This document shows, in pieces, positions 25,208 to 33,342 of a DNA stretch of 64,000 bases. The notes under the pieces were generated by a model. The model made no database searches. It was not told where the DNA came from and worked only from the letters and a program-made list of their open reading frames with translations. The DNA is taken from assembly GCF_042676145.1 (NCBI RefSeq), contig NZ_JBHTJW010000002.1, forward strand, positions 434,001-498,000. Direction: 5' to 3'. The position numbers were made by a program, and so were the translations under genes. This DNA comes from Methylophilus glucosoxydans. Its GTDB lineage: Bacteria > Pseudomonadota > Gammaproteobacteria > Burkholderiales > Methylophilaceae. The stretch's first letter is position 1; each line of letters opens with the position of its first letter.

Positions 25208-27100
25208 TTACTTCATATCGTAATTCAGGCTGATAAAGACGTTGGTACCCATGGTGTTGTAATCAGGCGCGTTGGGCGAAAACGAGCTCTTGGTGGTTGC
25301 CAATACATAATCTTTATTCAAAAGGTTGTTTGCCCGCGCGAGAAGTTTCCAGTGGGAAGCTAACTGATAGCCAAGCGAAGCGTTTAATAAAGTGTAGCCC
25401 CCTAATCTGAAATTATTTTCCGCGTCGTTGTAACGAGCTGATGATGCTGAGAGTTCGGTGCTAGCATTCCAATTGCCTGATTTATATAGCAACTGCAAAT
25501 TGCCATAGCGCTGACTTCTTCTTGGCAGCAGTTTATTTGTATCATCGCTTCTTGGGGACTGAATAGTGAGGTTTCCAGCGAGTTGCCATTCATCGTCCAG
25601 CATGGCACCTCCCTCGATGGTTAGTCCTTGAATAACAACTTTACCGGCATTGACGGGGCAGAATCCTGTAAAGGAACATCCTGAGGTTGCAGGCCCAACG
25701 TTCTGAATCAGGTCGCGAATGTGATTCTCAAATACAGTCATTTTGGCCTGTATGGCGGTGTTTTGGTACCGCAGGCTCGTTTCAAAGTTATCAGACTTTT
25801 CTGGTTTGAGCGTTGGATCACCAAAGCTAGGGAAATACAATTGGTTAAATGTAGGTGCTCTAAACGCAGAACCATATTGAGCAGTGACTTTCCATTCTGG
25901 CGAAAATGTATAACCATAACCAAAACCGCCCGTAACGTAGTTGCCATATTGACTGTTATGGTCTTCACGCACTGACATCTGGGTGCTGTGTGCAGCACGG
26001 TTTCCCACAAAGCTCACAAGAAAGCCGTCATCATTTCTTGTTCTGCTAATGCTTGGAATGCCATTTGACAAAGTATCTACATCTTGTTCGAGTCTATCGT
26101 AGGCAAATGTTAAGGTCCCAACAGCTAGGGAGTAATCGTGTTGCCATGTGATCTGAGTCTGCTTTGAGTCGAATTTACTATTACTGGTAGCGCTATTCAG
26201 GCTAAACGAGCGCTCGCGACCGATTCCATATTTTAAGGTACTGTTCCAATGTTCAGTAAGTTGATTTTTGAGCGTTGCGCCATAGGCCTGCTGATTGGTT
26301 GTAGAGTAGTTGTTATATGCATTGTCAAAATCATTCCGTCCATCAGATTCCATGAAGTTGACGCCCAGGCTGTGTCCCTCTCTGAACTCTAAGTCGGCAT
26401 AGGCACTTCCACTCAAGTTACGATAGCCGTCCCGATCGCGATCAATGGCTTGAGGTGGGTGTTTCTTGGCAGATATGCCGCGTGTGTCATAGCTGTTTAT
26501 TTGCCCCCCAAATTGCAAGGCACGATAGCGGCTGCCAAACCCTGCGCTACCTGTGTAGGTATCATAGCTACCTGCGCCTACGCTACCAAAAAATCTTGTT
26601 TGATCGGTTTTCCCCCGCCGAGTAAATATCTGAATAACTCCGCCAATGGCATCTGCGCCATACAGGCTGGAAGCTGGGCCACGAAGAATTTCTATTCTAT
26701 CTATCAACGCAAGCGGCAGGTTTTCAATCGCAGTCGTACCCAATGTTGCCGAATTAATGCGCAAGCCATCCACTAAAATCACAACCTGTTCCGCATTGGT
26801 GCCACGTAAAAATACATTGCTTGCGGTTCCCATGCCTCCATTGGTGGAAATTTGTAAACCCGGTTGCAATCTGAGCAAGTCAGGAAGTGAACTGCCTTTT
26901 AAACGATCAATTTCATCGTGAGTAATGACAGTAACATCTCCAGTAGCTGTTTTAGTCGAAACGGGAACCCTGGCTGCCGTTACAGTAACTTCATCCAAAG
27001 ACAGTGAAGCAATTTCACTACTACTATTTGAAAAGACTTCTTGCGCTTGAGTAAGCGTAGGAGAAAGGGCGATGAGTCCCAAAATGATTTTTTTATTCAT
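25208..27100 (-). CDS. btuB: TonB-dependent vitamin B12 outer-membrane receptor
   Basis: A 630-residue TonB-dependent receptor. Signal peptide about 1-19 (LSPTLTQAQ); TonB box-like stretch LDEVTVTAARV near residue 34; plug domain about 45-160 with LPDLLRLQPGL, NVFLRGTNAEQVVILVDG and RIEILRGPASSLYGADAIGGVI; the remainder forms the 22-strand barrel, ending in VFISLNYDMK. The B12 specificity comes from the cobalamin riboswitch in its leader and the downstream cob genes. The frame stays open up to 27250, but the MNKK start at 27100 has a GGAAA site and a proper signal. The gene reads visibly richer in A/T than the cob genes. Confidence 0.92.
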   Translation of the reverse strand: MNKKIILGLIALSPTLTQAQEVFSNSSSEIASLSLDEVTVTAARVPVSTKTATGDVTVITHDEIDRLKGSSLPDLLRLQPGLQISTNGGMGTASNVFLRGTNAEQVVILVDGLRINSATLGTTAIENLPLALIDRIEILRGPASSLYGADAIGGVIQIFTRRGKTDQTRFFGSVGAGSYDTYTGSAGFGSRYRALQFGGQINSYDTRGISAKKHPPQAIDRDRDGYRNLSGSAYADLEFREGHSLGVNFMESDGRNDFDNAYNNYSTTNQQAYGATLKNQLTEHWNSTLKYGIGRERSFSLNSATSNSKFDSKQTQITWQHDYSLAVGTLTFAYDRLEQDVDTLSNGIPSISRTRNDDGFLVSFVGNRAAHSTQMSVREDHNSQYGNYVTGGFGYGYTFSPEWKVTAQYGSAFRAPTFNQLYFPSFGDPTLKPEKSDNFETSLRYQNTAIQAKMTVFENHIRDLIQNVGPATSGCSFTGFCPVNAGKVVIQGLTIEGGAMLDDEWQLAGNLTIQSPRSDDTNKLLPRRSQRYGNLQLLYKSGNWNASTELSASSARYNDAENNFRLGGYTLLNASLGYQLASHWKLLARANNLLNKDYVLATTKSSFSPNAPDYNTMGTNVFISLNYDMK

Positions 27101-27116
27101 GATTGTTTCCGATAAT

Positions 27117-27134
27117 GCATGCGACCCCGCATGC
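27117..27134 (-). promoter_or_regulatory. Hairpin next to the btuB ribosome-binding site
   Basis: Perfect seven-base stem GCATGCG/CGCATGC with a four-base loop, ending about ten bases before the GGAAA of btuB. It may be part of the riboswitch expression platform or shield the start region. Confidence 0.5.
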
Positions 27135-27261
27135 AAAAAGTAAAAAGGAAACGCAAGGTAGACAGGCTCAACATCAAAGACATTGATGGAGACATTTAAT
27201 AGCTTGAGAATGTCATTCGTTTTGAAACCGTCACCCCGCGGTATTTCCATGCTTATTTAAG

Positions 27262-27455
27262 TTATAAGGCCGGTCTCCGGGCTGGCAAGTTTTGGTCTAT
27301 CGCCTTCCCAAGTTTTTACTCAGTGGCGTGTGGATAGACCCGCACTTGCTTACCGTTGCGGGGGCAGCACAGGCATTGCGAACGAGGTTCGCGCACCTGT
27401 TTCCCAGTTTCACCCTTGTCTGCAAGAACGCAGACGCAGGCACCTGACAACTGTT
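27262..27455 (-). promoter_or_regulatory. Cobalamin (AdoCbl) riboswitch in the btuB leader
   Basis: Read on the minus strand, the consensus elements come in the right order: GGTGCCTGCG (27450-27436 region), GGTGAAACTGGGAAACAGGTG, GCTGCCCCCGCAACGGTAAGC, CCACTGAGTAAAAA, the B12 box GGGAAGGCGATAGACCAAAA, and the closing CCAGCCCGGAGACCGGCC. It is expected to shut off btuB, and by read-through the downstream B12 operon, when adenosylcobalamin is plentiful. About 160 bases separate it from the btuB ATG. Confidence 0.95.
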
Positions 27456-27588
27456 CGGCATTCTAGTCTAAAGCAGTGACTTTGACCAGTTGCATGGTGT
27501 CTTGCGAGGGGCTTCAAATTCTTAATTTACTTTGAAAAAATGCGCTTAGCTATTGACCACACTCGTTTTTTTAAAAGATAATGGGCTG

Positions 27589-27789
27589 ATGGATGCCGAT
27601 TTGAAAAGTCTTGAAGAACGTGTGACGAAGCTGATTGCTTTGTGCAGCCAGCTGCGTGACGAAAACGTGGAGTTACGTCAGGAGGTCACACGTTTGCATC
27701 AGGAGTCACAATCTCTAAAGCTGAACATGACGCAAGCCAGTGTGCAGCTGGAACGCTTGTTGTCGGCATTGCCTGAGGAAGGTCGTTAG
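27589..27789 (+). CDS. ZapB-like coiled-coil cell-division protein (TIGR02449-type)
   Basis: A 66-residue protein that is almost entirely one coiled coil (LKSLEERVTKLIALCSQL, ELRQEVTRLHQESQSL). The family is found directly upstream of zapA in many proteobacteria and is thought to act with ZapA at the Z-ring. ATG 27589 (MDADLKSLE) fits family members; the upstream extension is not conserved-looking. It is separated from zapA by two bases. Confidence 0.8.
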   Translation: MDADLKSLEERVTKLIALCSQLRDENVELRQEVTRLHQESQSLKLNMTQASVQLERLLSALPEEGR

Positions 27790-27791
27790 TC

Positions 27792-28094
27792 ATGGCCAAG
27801 CAGCCGATTGATATCGAGATCATGGGCCGCGCGTTTAGCGTGACCTGTACCGACGAAGAGCGCGACAGTTTATTGCAGGCGGTGGGTTACCTTGATGGTA
27901 AAATGCGCGAAATTCGTGATGTGGGCAAGATGGTGAGTGTGGAGCGCATTGCGATCATGGCCGCGCTGAACATTACCCATGAGTTGTTGAATACGCGCAG
28001 CGGCGGGGTTGATGTGGGCGATGTGAAAAAGCGCATTTCTACCATGCAGCAGCAGATCGATGATGTTTTGTCCGGCCAGCACAAATTATTGTAA
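27792..28094 (+). CDS. zapA: Cell division protein ZapA
   Basis: A 100-residue FtsZ-associated protein that bundles protofilaments at midcell. Family features: PIDIEIMGRAFSVTCTDEE at the N-terminus, LLQAVGYLDGKMREIRD, VERIAIMAALNITHELL, then a C-terminal coiled coil. It forms a pair with the ZapB-like gene and is followed by 6S RNA, the conserved proteobacterial order. Confidence 0.95.
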   Translation: MAKQPIDIEIMGRAFSVTCTDEERDSLLQAVGYLDGKMREIRDVGKMVSVERIAIMAALNITHELLNTRSGGVDVGDVKKRISTMQQQIDDVLSGQHKLL

Positions 28095-28157
28095 TCCGCT
28101 TCATTTCACAAAATTTTAACCGTCATTAGTATTAAATGACGTATCATAAAAGTGGTG

Positions 28158-28352
28158 TGCTAAGGCGTTGCCTGAGTCCAAAATTCCTTGAACTAGTCTT
28201 TGTTATAGGTTTCGGCTCATCAGGTGCGGTGCGATCGCACTAAGTTGGGCGGTCTTTTAAGACGCCCTTGGCGTGCGAACCTAATGTACCTTAGGCTGTT
28301 ACCACCTGAACTTTTTTGGTTCAGGATTAGCGGCTCAGGTAACCCCTTAGCA
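28158..28352 (+). ncRNA. ssrS: 6S RNA
   Basis: About 195 bases forming one long closed rod, as 6S RNA does. The terminal stem pairs TGCTAAGG with CCTTAGCA and GTTGCCTGAG with CTCAGGTAAC; inner hairpins GGGCGGTCTTTTAAGACGCCC and CCTGAACTTTTTTGGTTCAGG flank a mostly unpaired centre. It lies directly after zapA, the conserved site. A -10-like TATCAT is at 28142-28147, giving a start near 28155. 6S RNA binds the housekeeping RNA polymerase holoenzyme as a promoter mimic in stationary phase. Ends are set by pairing, not by data. Confidence 0.88.
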
Positions 28353-28377
28353 CATCCCCTCTCGCACCTTTGTCTTG

Positions 28378-28737
28378 TTATCTTAAGGCATGGTATTTCA
28401 AGTCCGCCAGGCTAATGATTTCCAGGCAGTTTTCGTGGCAAGACTCCAGAATCACTGGCGGCGCGTAACCGGCTTCACTGGCTTCCAGCCATCTTCTCGC
28501 ACACAGGCACCACCGATCACCAGCCTTGAGCCCGGGAAATGCATAGTCTGGTCTGGGGGTGGACAAGTCATTGCCTTGCGCTTGCGAAAACGCCAGAAAC
28601 TCATCTGTCATTTCTGCGCAGACGGTATGTTTACCTAAATCTTCCGGGTGGTGACTGCAACAACCATCACGCATAAAGCCTGTGACTGGTTGCATACTGC
28701 AAGGGATCAGAAGAGTGCCTAAAACGTTTTTTGTCAT
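28378..28737 (-). CDS. DUF2237 family protein
   Basis: A 119-residue soluble protein of the DUF2237 family: KNVLGTLLIPCSMQPVTGF, GCCSHHPEDLGKHTVCAEM, GDRWCLCARRWLEA and VILESCHENCLEII. The eight Cys and several His residues in fixed positions suggest metal or disulfide chemistry; the function is unknown. ATG 28737 is chosen over an in-frame TTG nine bases upstream. It is a single gene, convergent with 6S RNA. Confidence 0.85.
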   Translation of the reverse strand: MTKNVLGTLLIPCSMQPVTGFMRDGCCSHHPEDLGKHTVCAEMTDEFLAFSQAQGNDLSTPRPDYAFPGLKAGDRWCLCARRWLEASEAGYAPPVILESCHENCLEIISLADLKYHALR

Positions 28738-28805
28738 GATTTTCAACTGTGCTCTAACTTGGTTTATGATACTGGCATTTGGATGTGTAAAGAAAGTTTT
28801 CAGGC

Positions 28806-29270
28806 ATGGCGCGTTACTGGTTAATGAAATCCGAACCCTCGGATGTCTCCATTGATGATTTGGCGGGATTCCCCAATCAAACTGTAGACTGGTATGGGAT
28901 ACGCAATTATCAGGCGCGAAATTTCATGCGTGACCAGATGAAGGTGGGCGATGGCGTGTTGTTTTATCACTCCAATTGTGCTGAGCCTGGCATCGTCGGC
29001 ATTTGCGAGGTCAGCACCTTGGCCTATCCCGACCGTTTTCAGTTTGTGCAAGGGCACAAGTATTTTGATCCCAAGTCTACACCGGAAAGTCCACGCTGGG
29101 TGAACGTAGATGTCAAGCTCGTGCGCAAAACGCGATTGCTGAGTTTGAAAGAGATGCGGGAAACGCCTGCCCTGGCCACCATGCGTGTCTTGCAAAAAGG
29201 GAACCGCTTGTCTATTACCCCGGTCGATCCCAAAGAGTGGGCGTTTATCACGGCTCTGCTCAGCACTTAA
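28806..29270 (+). CDS. EVE domain protein (YTH-like fold)
   Basis: A 154-residue protein that is one EVE domain, related to PUA/YTH modified-base readers: YWLMKSEPSDVSIDDL, VDWYGIRNYQARNFMR, GDGVLFYHSNCAEPGIVGI, FDPKSTPESPRWVNVDV. It is thought to bind modified nucleic-acid bases. In bacteria such genes are usually housekeeping-like, near ssrS/zapA, as here, rather than in defence islands. Confidence 0.92.
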   Translation: MARYWLMKSEPSDVSIDDLAGFPNQTVDWYGIRNYQARNFMRDQMKVGDGVLFYHSNCAEPGIVGICEVSTLAYPDRFQFVQGHKYFDPKSTPESPRWVNVDVKLVRKTRLLSLKEMRETPALATMRVLQKGNRLSITPVDPKEWAFITALLST

Positions 29271-29304
29271 CCTTTTCTTTGGCGACTTTGGTGGCGTACA
29301 TGAT

Positions 29305-30477
29305 ATGAGTATCAGGCGTAGAAAAGCAGTCTTGTATATCCTTGTCGCCGGTTTTATGATCGTTCTGATCGGTGTGCTGCTGTTCCTCTGGATTTATTTT
29401 TCCAGTATGCGGGAGATGCACCAGACCACTCGCAATTTCTATGAGCAGTCTTTTACGGTTTCCAACGCTGCGCAGGCGCTGGAGTCTCAGCTGCATCAGA
29501 TCCGAAGCGATTTGCTCTATGCCACGCTGATTCAGGCAGACAGCGTGCATTTGATCAATACCGTGGCGGCGATTAAGGGGCATGAGGCTGCTGCCCAACA
29601 AAAAATCGCCAGCATAGAACGTAATTATTCGGGAGATCGCGCGCCATTACCGCTGCTCAAACAGAATATTCAAGCACTGGACGAAATGACAGCCTCGGTA
29701 ATCAAGCAATTGGCTGAGGGACAGTATACCGAAGCAAGCACCCTGATTGAGACGGCCTGGAATGCGCGCTTTGCCAAGGTGGCAAAACTCAACGAAGCCA
29801 TCCTCGCGCATGCGGACTTGCGCGCCAACGAGTATGTGGCCGAAAGTGAAAAGCGCATGGAGCGGCACACCCATCAAGGCATCACTTACGCAGCGCTGCT
29901 GGTGACCCTGTTTTTGCTGGTAGGCCTCTTTGTTGGGGGCCGCATATACCATTTGCATCTTGAAGCAGACAAATTTGCCTTTACTGACTTTTTAACCGGG
30001 ATCGCCAACCGGCGGCACTTCATTCATGAGTTGGAGTCAGAAATCCGGCGCTATCAGCGTTACGGCTCCTCGTTTTCATTTGCCATGGTGGACATCGATT
30101 TTTTTAAAAAGATTAATGACCAATATGGACATCATGCTGGCGACCTGGTTTTGCAGAACTTCTGCCTGCGCTGCGTGAGTGCCTTGCGTACCAGCGACAT
30201 GGTTGGGCGTCTGGGGGGCGAAGAATTTGGCATTCTGATGCCGATGACGGACCTGCATGAAGCGGCACATGTGATTGAGCGCTTGCGCTCAGAAATTGAT
30301 CACAGTGTGATGAGCGAGCAAGGAGAGCAAATTCATTACACGGCCTCTTTTGGGTTAGTGTCTACCGCGCAACTGGGGACGCAAGATGGCTTGACGCAGC
30401 TGATGAAAATGGCAGACTTTGCTTTGTACACGGCCAAGCAGCAGGGCCGTAACCGCGTCTATATTGCCAACCATTAA
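29305..30477 (+). CDS. Membrane-bound diguanylate cyclase
   Basis: A 390-residue sensor enzyme making c-di-GMP. Two membrane spans (about 8-32 and 193-213) enclose a roughly 160-residue helical periplasmic domain of four-helix-bundle type (chemoreceptor-like). The GGDEF domain (about 225-390) has an intact GGEEF at 304-308, FVDxDFFKxIND-type metal ligands (VDIDFFKKINDQYGHHAGD) and an RTSD inhibitory site five residues upstream. The frame runs up to 29185 inside the EVE gene, but the MSIRRRK start at 29305 precedes the first membrane span. Confidence 0.9.
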   Translation: MSIRRRKAVLYILVAGFMIVLIGVLLFLWIYFSSMREMHQTTRNFYEQSFTVSNAAQALESQLHQIRSDLLYATLIQADSVHLINTVAAIKGHEAAAQQKIASIERNYSGDRAPLPLLKQNIQALDEMTASVIKQLAEGQYTEASTLIETAWNARFAKVAKLNEAILAHADLRANEYVAESEKRMERHTHQGITYAALLVTLFLLVGLFVGGRIYHLHLEADKFAFTDFLTGIANRRHFIHELESEIRRYQRYGSSFSFAMVDIDFFKKINDQYGHHAGDLVLQNFCLRCVSALRTSDMVGRLGGEEFGILMPMTDLHEAAHVIERLRSEIDHSVMSEQGEQIHYTASFGLVSTAQLGTQDGLTQLMKMADFALYTAKQQGRNRVYIANH

Positions 30478-30529
30478 CGATAGCGATCATTATTGCGGCG
30501 GGAATTTTCTATCTTGGGCATGGTCATCA

Positions 30530-31414
30530 ATGCCTATGAATCTGCAAAATCCTCAATTGACGCGGCGTAGCTGGTTGACTGGCTTGGCCGGTCTGCTGCT
30601 TTCGGCCTGTCGGCCAGTCACTTTGTTAAACGCGGTGATTCCCGATAAAGGTATGCGCATCCATCGCGATATCGCTTTTGGGCCGCACAGCAGGCAGCGC
30701 CTGGATATTTATCAGCCACGTGACCATGCTGCAACACCACGCCCTGTGGTGTTGTTTTTTTATGGCGGTAGCTGGGAGTCTGGCAGCAAGCAAGATTACC
30801 TGTTTGTGGCAGAGGCGTTGACGTCGCAAGGCATGCTGGTTGTGATTGCCGATTACAGGCTCTATCCCGAACTTAAGTTTCCGCAATTGATGCAAGACCC
30901 CGCGCTGGCATTGCAATGGGTCAAGCAACACGTGGCCGAGTATCAAGGCGATGCGTCGCGTGTCTTCTTGATGGGGCATTCTGCGGGCGCACATCTGGCC
31001 GTCATGCTGACCTTGAATGCTGCCTATCTGGCGGCTGTAGGATTATCACCCACCGCGATTAAAGGCACCATAGGTCTGGCCGGACCTTATGACTTTTTGC
31101 CGCTCACCTCGGATACGTTACGCGCGATTTTTGCACCTGCTGAGCAGGAGTGGCAATCACAGCCTATCTATTTTGTCAGCGGCCAACATCCGCCTTTACT
31201 ACTGCTGGCCGGCCTGAAAGACCAAACCGTTTGGCCCAGAAACTCGATCAATCTGGCGCGTGCGCTTGAGGCGCAAGGCAGCGAGGTCAAGTTGCTGACT
31301 TATGCCAACTACAACCATGTGGATATGGTCGCCAAGCTGGCCAGACCCCTGCGCGGCAACAGTCCATTGCTGCAAGATATTTGCGACTGGATTGGCCAGC
31401 ATGCCTCTGCGTGA
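30530..31414 (+). CDS. Alpha/beta hydrolase (HSL-type esterase), putative lipoprotein
   Basis: A 294-residue esterase/lipase-like hydrolase. The N-terminus has a twin-arginine-like RRSWLTGLAGLLLSAC stretch ending in a lipobox Cys, pointing to export and lipid anchoring. The enzyme part shows FFYGGSWESG (oxyanion motif with Tyr where His is usual), the nucleophile elbow GHSAGAHLA, GLKDQTVWPRNS with the acid, and NYNHVDMV with the His. The substrate is unknown. ATG 30530 is used; a second ATG is six bases on. Its stop lies 14 bases inside the photolyase gene. Confidence 0.85.
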   Translation: MPMNLQNPQLTRRSWLTGLAGLLLSACRPVTLLNAVIPDKGMRIHRDIAFGPHSRQRLDIYQPRDHAATPRPVVLFFYGGSWESGSKQDYLFVAEALTSQGMLVVIADYRLYPELKFPQLMQDPALALQWVKQHVAEYQGDASRVFLMGHSAGAHLAVMLTLNAAYLAAVGLSPTAIKGTIGLAGPYDFLPLTSDTLRAIFAPAEQEWQSQPIYFVSGQHPPLLLLAGLKDQTVWPRNSINLARALEAQGSEVKLLTYANYNHVDMVAKLARPLRGNSPLLQDICDWIGQHASA

Positions 31415-32975
31415 TGTGCATGTGGTCTGGTTTAAGCGCGATTTACGTGTCGCGGATCATGCCGCGCTGTCTGCCGCCTGTGAGGCTGGGCCGGTTTTGC
31501 CGCTCTTTATCTGGGCTCCACAAGTGTGGTCGGCAGAGGATGCCAGCCTCAGTCAGGCCATGTTCGTGCGCGACTGTTTGCAGGACCTTGCAGATGCCTT
31601 GCAACAGCTGGGATTGCATTTGCATGTCTATCATCACGACCCCTTGACGCTGTTACAGAGGCTGCATGCAAAATTCGGGATCGCCGGACTGTATAGCCAT
31701 GAAGAAACCGGGAATCAACACACCTACACCATCGACCGGCAGGTGCAAGCGTGGTGCAGGATGCAAGGAATCGTCTGGCAGGAATGGCCTCAGAATGGGG
31801 TGGTGAGACGCCTGTCAGACCGGCAACAGTGGCAAGCGCAGTGGGCGTTACGCATGCAGGCGCCTGTCATTGCGGTGCCTGCATCCGGGCTTGCTGTTCG
31901 GTTACCGGATCATGGCTTGGAGCGGTTGCCAGCAGTGGCTGGCCACGCGCAAGCGGAACGTCAGGTTGGCGGTATAGGGGTGGCTGAGGCGGTGATGGCG
32001 GATTTTTTGACGCGCCGCGTACATGGTTATCAGCGGGGGATTTCCAGCCCGCTCAGTGCTGTCCAGGCCTGTAGCCGCCTGTCACCTTATCTGGCATGGG
32101 GCGCTGTGAGCCTGCGTACCGTGGTACAGGCTACCCGGGTCCGTGCGCAGCAGACTGAAAACGTGCAACAGCGCCGTCAGCTGCACAGTTTTGAAAGCCG
32201 CTTGCACTGGCATTGCCATTTTATGCAAAAGCTTGAAAGCGAACCGCGGATTGAACACCAGAGTTTTTACCGGGGCTTCGAGGCACTACAGTCCCGGTTA
32301 CCCGATGCCGCGGTCGCCTTACGTTTACAAGCCTGGCAGGTTGCCCAGACTGGCTGGCCACTGGTAGATGCCTGCATGCAGATGCTCAATCAAAGCGGGT
32401 GGCTGAATTTTCGCATGCGCGCCATGCTCATGAGTACCGCCAGTTATTTGTTGCAACTGCCCTGGCGGCCAAGCGGGTTGCATCTGGCCAGAGCTTTTGT
32501 TGATTACGAGCCGGGGATTCATTGGCCGCAAGTGCAAATGCAGTCTGGCACGACCGGCATCAATACATTGCGCATTTACCATCCGGTTAAACAAGCCTTG
32601 ACTCAGGACCCTCAGGGGGTGTTTGTCCGCCAGTGGCTGCCTGTTTTGCGACAGGTGCCAGACAGCTGGATTTTTGAACCCTGGCGCATGCCTACGAGTT
32701 TACAGCGGCGGTATGGCTGCCTGATTGGCCGCGACTATCCTGCGCCCATGGTTGATATTGGCGAGGCCATCCAGACAGCCAAGCAGGATTGGTTTGCCAT
32801 CAGGCAGACCATGCCAGCGCATGCTGTCGCAGATATTTTGCAGCGGCATGCTTCGCGCAAATCGCGCCATTTTCCCAAGGTAGACCGTGGCAGTCTCCGC
32901 AAAAAATCAAATCGGAGTGCGGCTTCCGTGAGTGCACAAAGCCTGGCAGCACCCCAGCTTTCACTGCAGTTTTAG
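31401..32975 (+). CDS. Cryptochrome/photolyase family protein
   Basis: A 524-residue FAD enzyme of the photolyase/cryptochrome superfamily, likely repairing UV-induced pyrimidine dimers. The N-terminal alpha/beta domain (VHVVWFKRDLRVADHAAL) covers about 1-165. The FAD domain (about 250-470) contains SSPLSAVQACSRLSPYLAWG, WHCHFMQKLE, MLNQSGWLNFRMRAMLMS and INTLRIYHPVKQ-FVRQWLPVL. Where CPD photolyases usually have WQWxAGTGTDA, this one reads IHWPQVQMQSGTTG, so it belongs to a less-studied subgroup. ATG 31401 overlaps the hydrolase stop by 14 bases, suggesting co-transcription. Confidence 0.88.
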   Translation: MPLRDVHVVWFKRDLRVADHAALSAACEAGPVLPLFIWAPQVWSAEDASLSQAMFVRDCLQDLADALQQLGLHLHVYHHDPLTLLQRLHAKFGIAGLYSHEETGNQHTYTIDRQVQAWCRMQGIVWQEWPQNGVVRRLSDRQQWQAQWALRMQAPVIAVPASGLAVRLPDHGLERLPAVAGHAQAERQVGGIGVAEAVMADFLTRRVHGYQRGISSPLSAVQACSRLSPYLAWGAVSLRTVVQATRVRAQQTENVQQRRQLHSFESRLHWHCHFMQKLESEPRIEHQSFYRGFEALQSRLPDAAVALRLQAWQVAQTGWPLVDACMQMLNQSGWLNFRMRAMLMSTASYLLQLPWRPSGLHLARAFVDYEPGIHWPQVQMQSGTTGINTLRIYHPVKQALTQDPQGVFVRQWLPVLRQVPDSWIFEPWRMPTSLQRRYGCLIGRDYPAPMVDIGEAIQTAKQDWFAIRQTMPAHAVADILQRHASRKSRHFPKVDRGSLRKKSNRSAASVSAQSLAAPQLSLQF

Positions 32976-33342
32976 CCTTTCACCCGTTGCTGATGTTTGC
33001 AAAAACGATAAGGTGTGCGACTCGGTAGTGCATGCACTGATTTTGCGCACTAATTCTGTGCGTATGCTGAGCGGTCTGTTGCGGCACTTCTGGCCGCTCG
33101 CTCAAGCAGTCGACTGAGCGACTACAGTGATACGATAGTTATTTTTACGTATCTCATTGATTTTTAAATGTAAATATAAAATCTCTCCTTTCTTTCTCAT
33201 GGTCTCCCCATAGTCTGGCGGTAAGTGAGCCCGCATTCTCCAGCTTGGAATACGTTTTGCTATAAACAGTTTAAGAAGCTTTCCAAAACGTATTACAGGT
33301 AGTGCATTCCTTGTTGCCTACCTTCGCAGATTGGAGCAAGAC
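32976..33342. promoter_or_regulatory. Intergenic region with an 11-base inverted repeat
   Basis: No convincing gene in these 367 bases. AATACGTTTTG (33249-33259) is matched perfectly by CAAAACGTATT (33284-33294) with a 24-base spacer, roughly 50-95 bases before the protease ATG, in the expected promoter zone. It could be an operator or the base of a leader hairpin. Confidence 0.45.

Noticed and set aside
27101..27250. A 50-residue N-terminal extension of btuB
   Set aside because: It precedes the signal peptide and lies in the riboswitch leader; ATG 27100 has a ribosome site.
28224..28415. A 63-codon plus-strand frame after zapA
   Set aside because: Lies mostly inside the 6S RNA; the base-pairing explains the sequence better.
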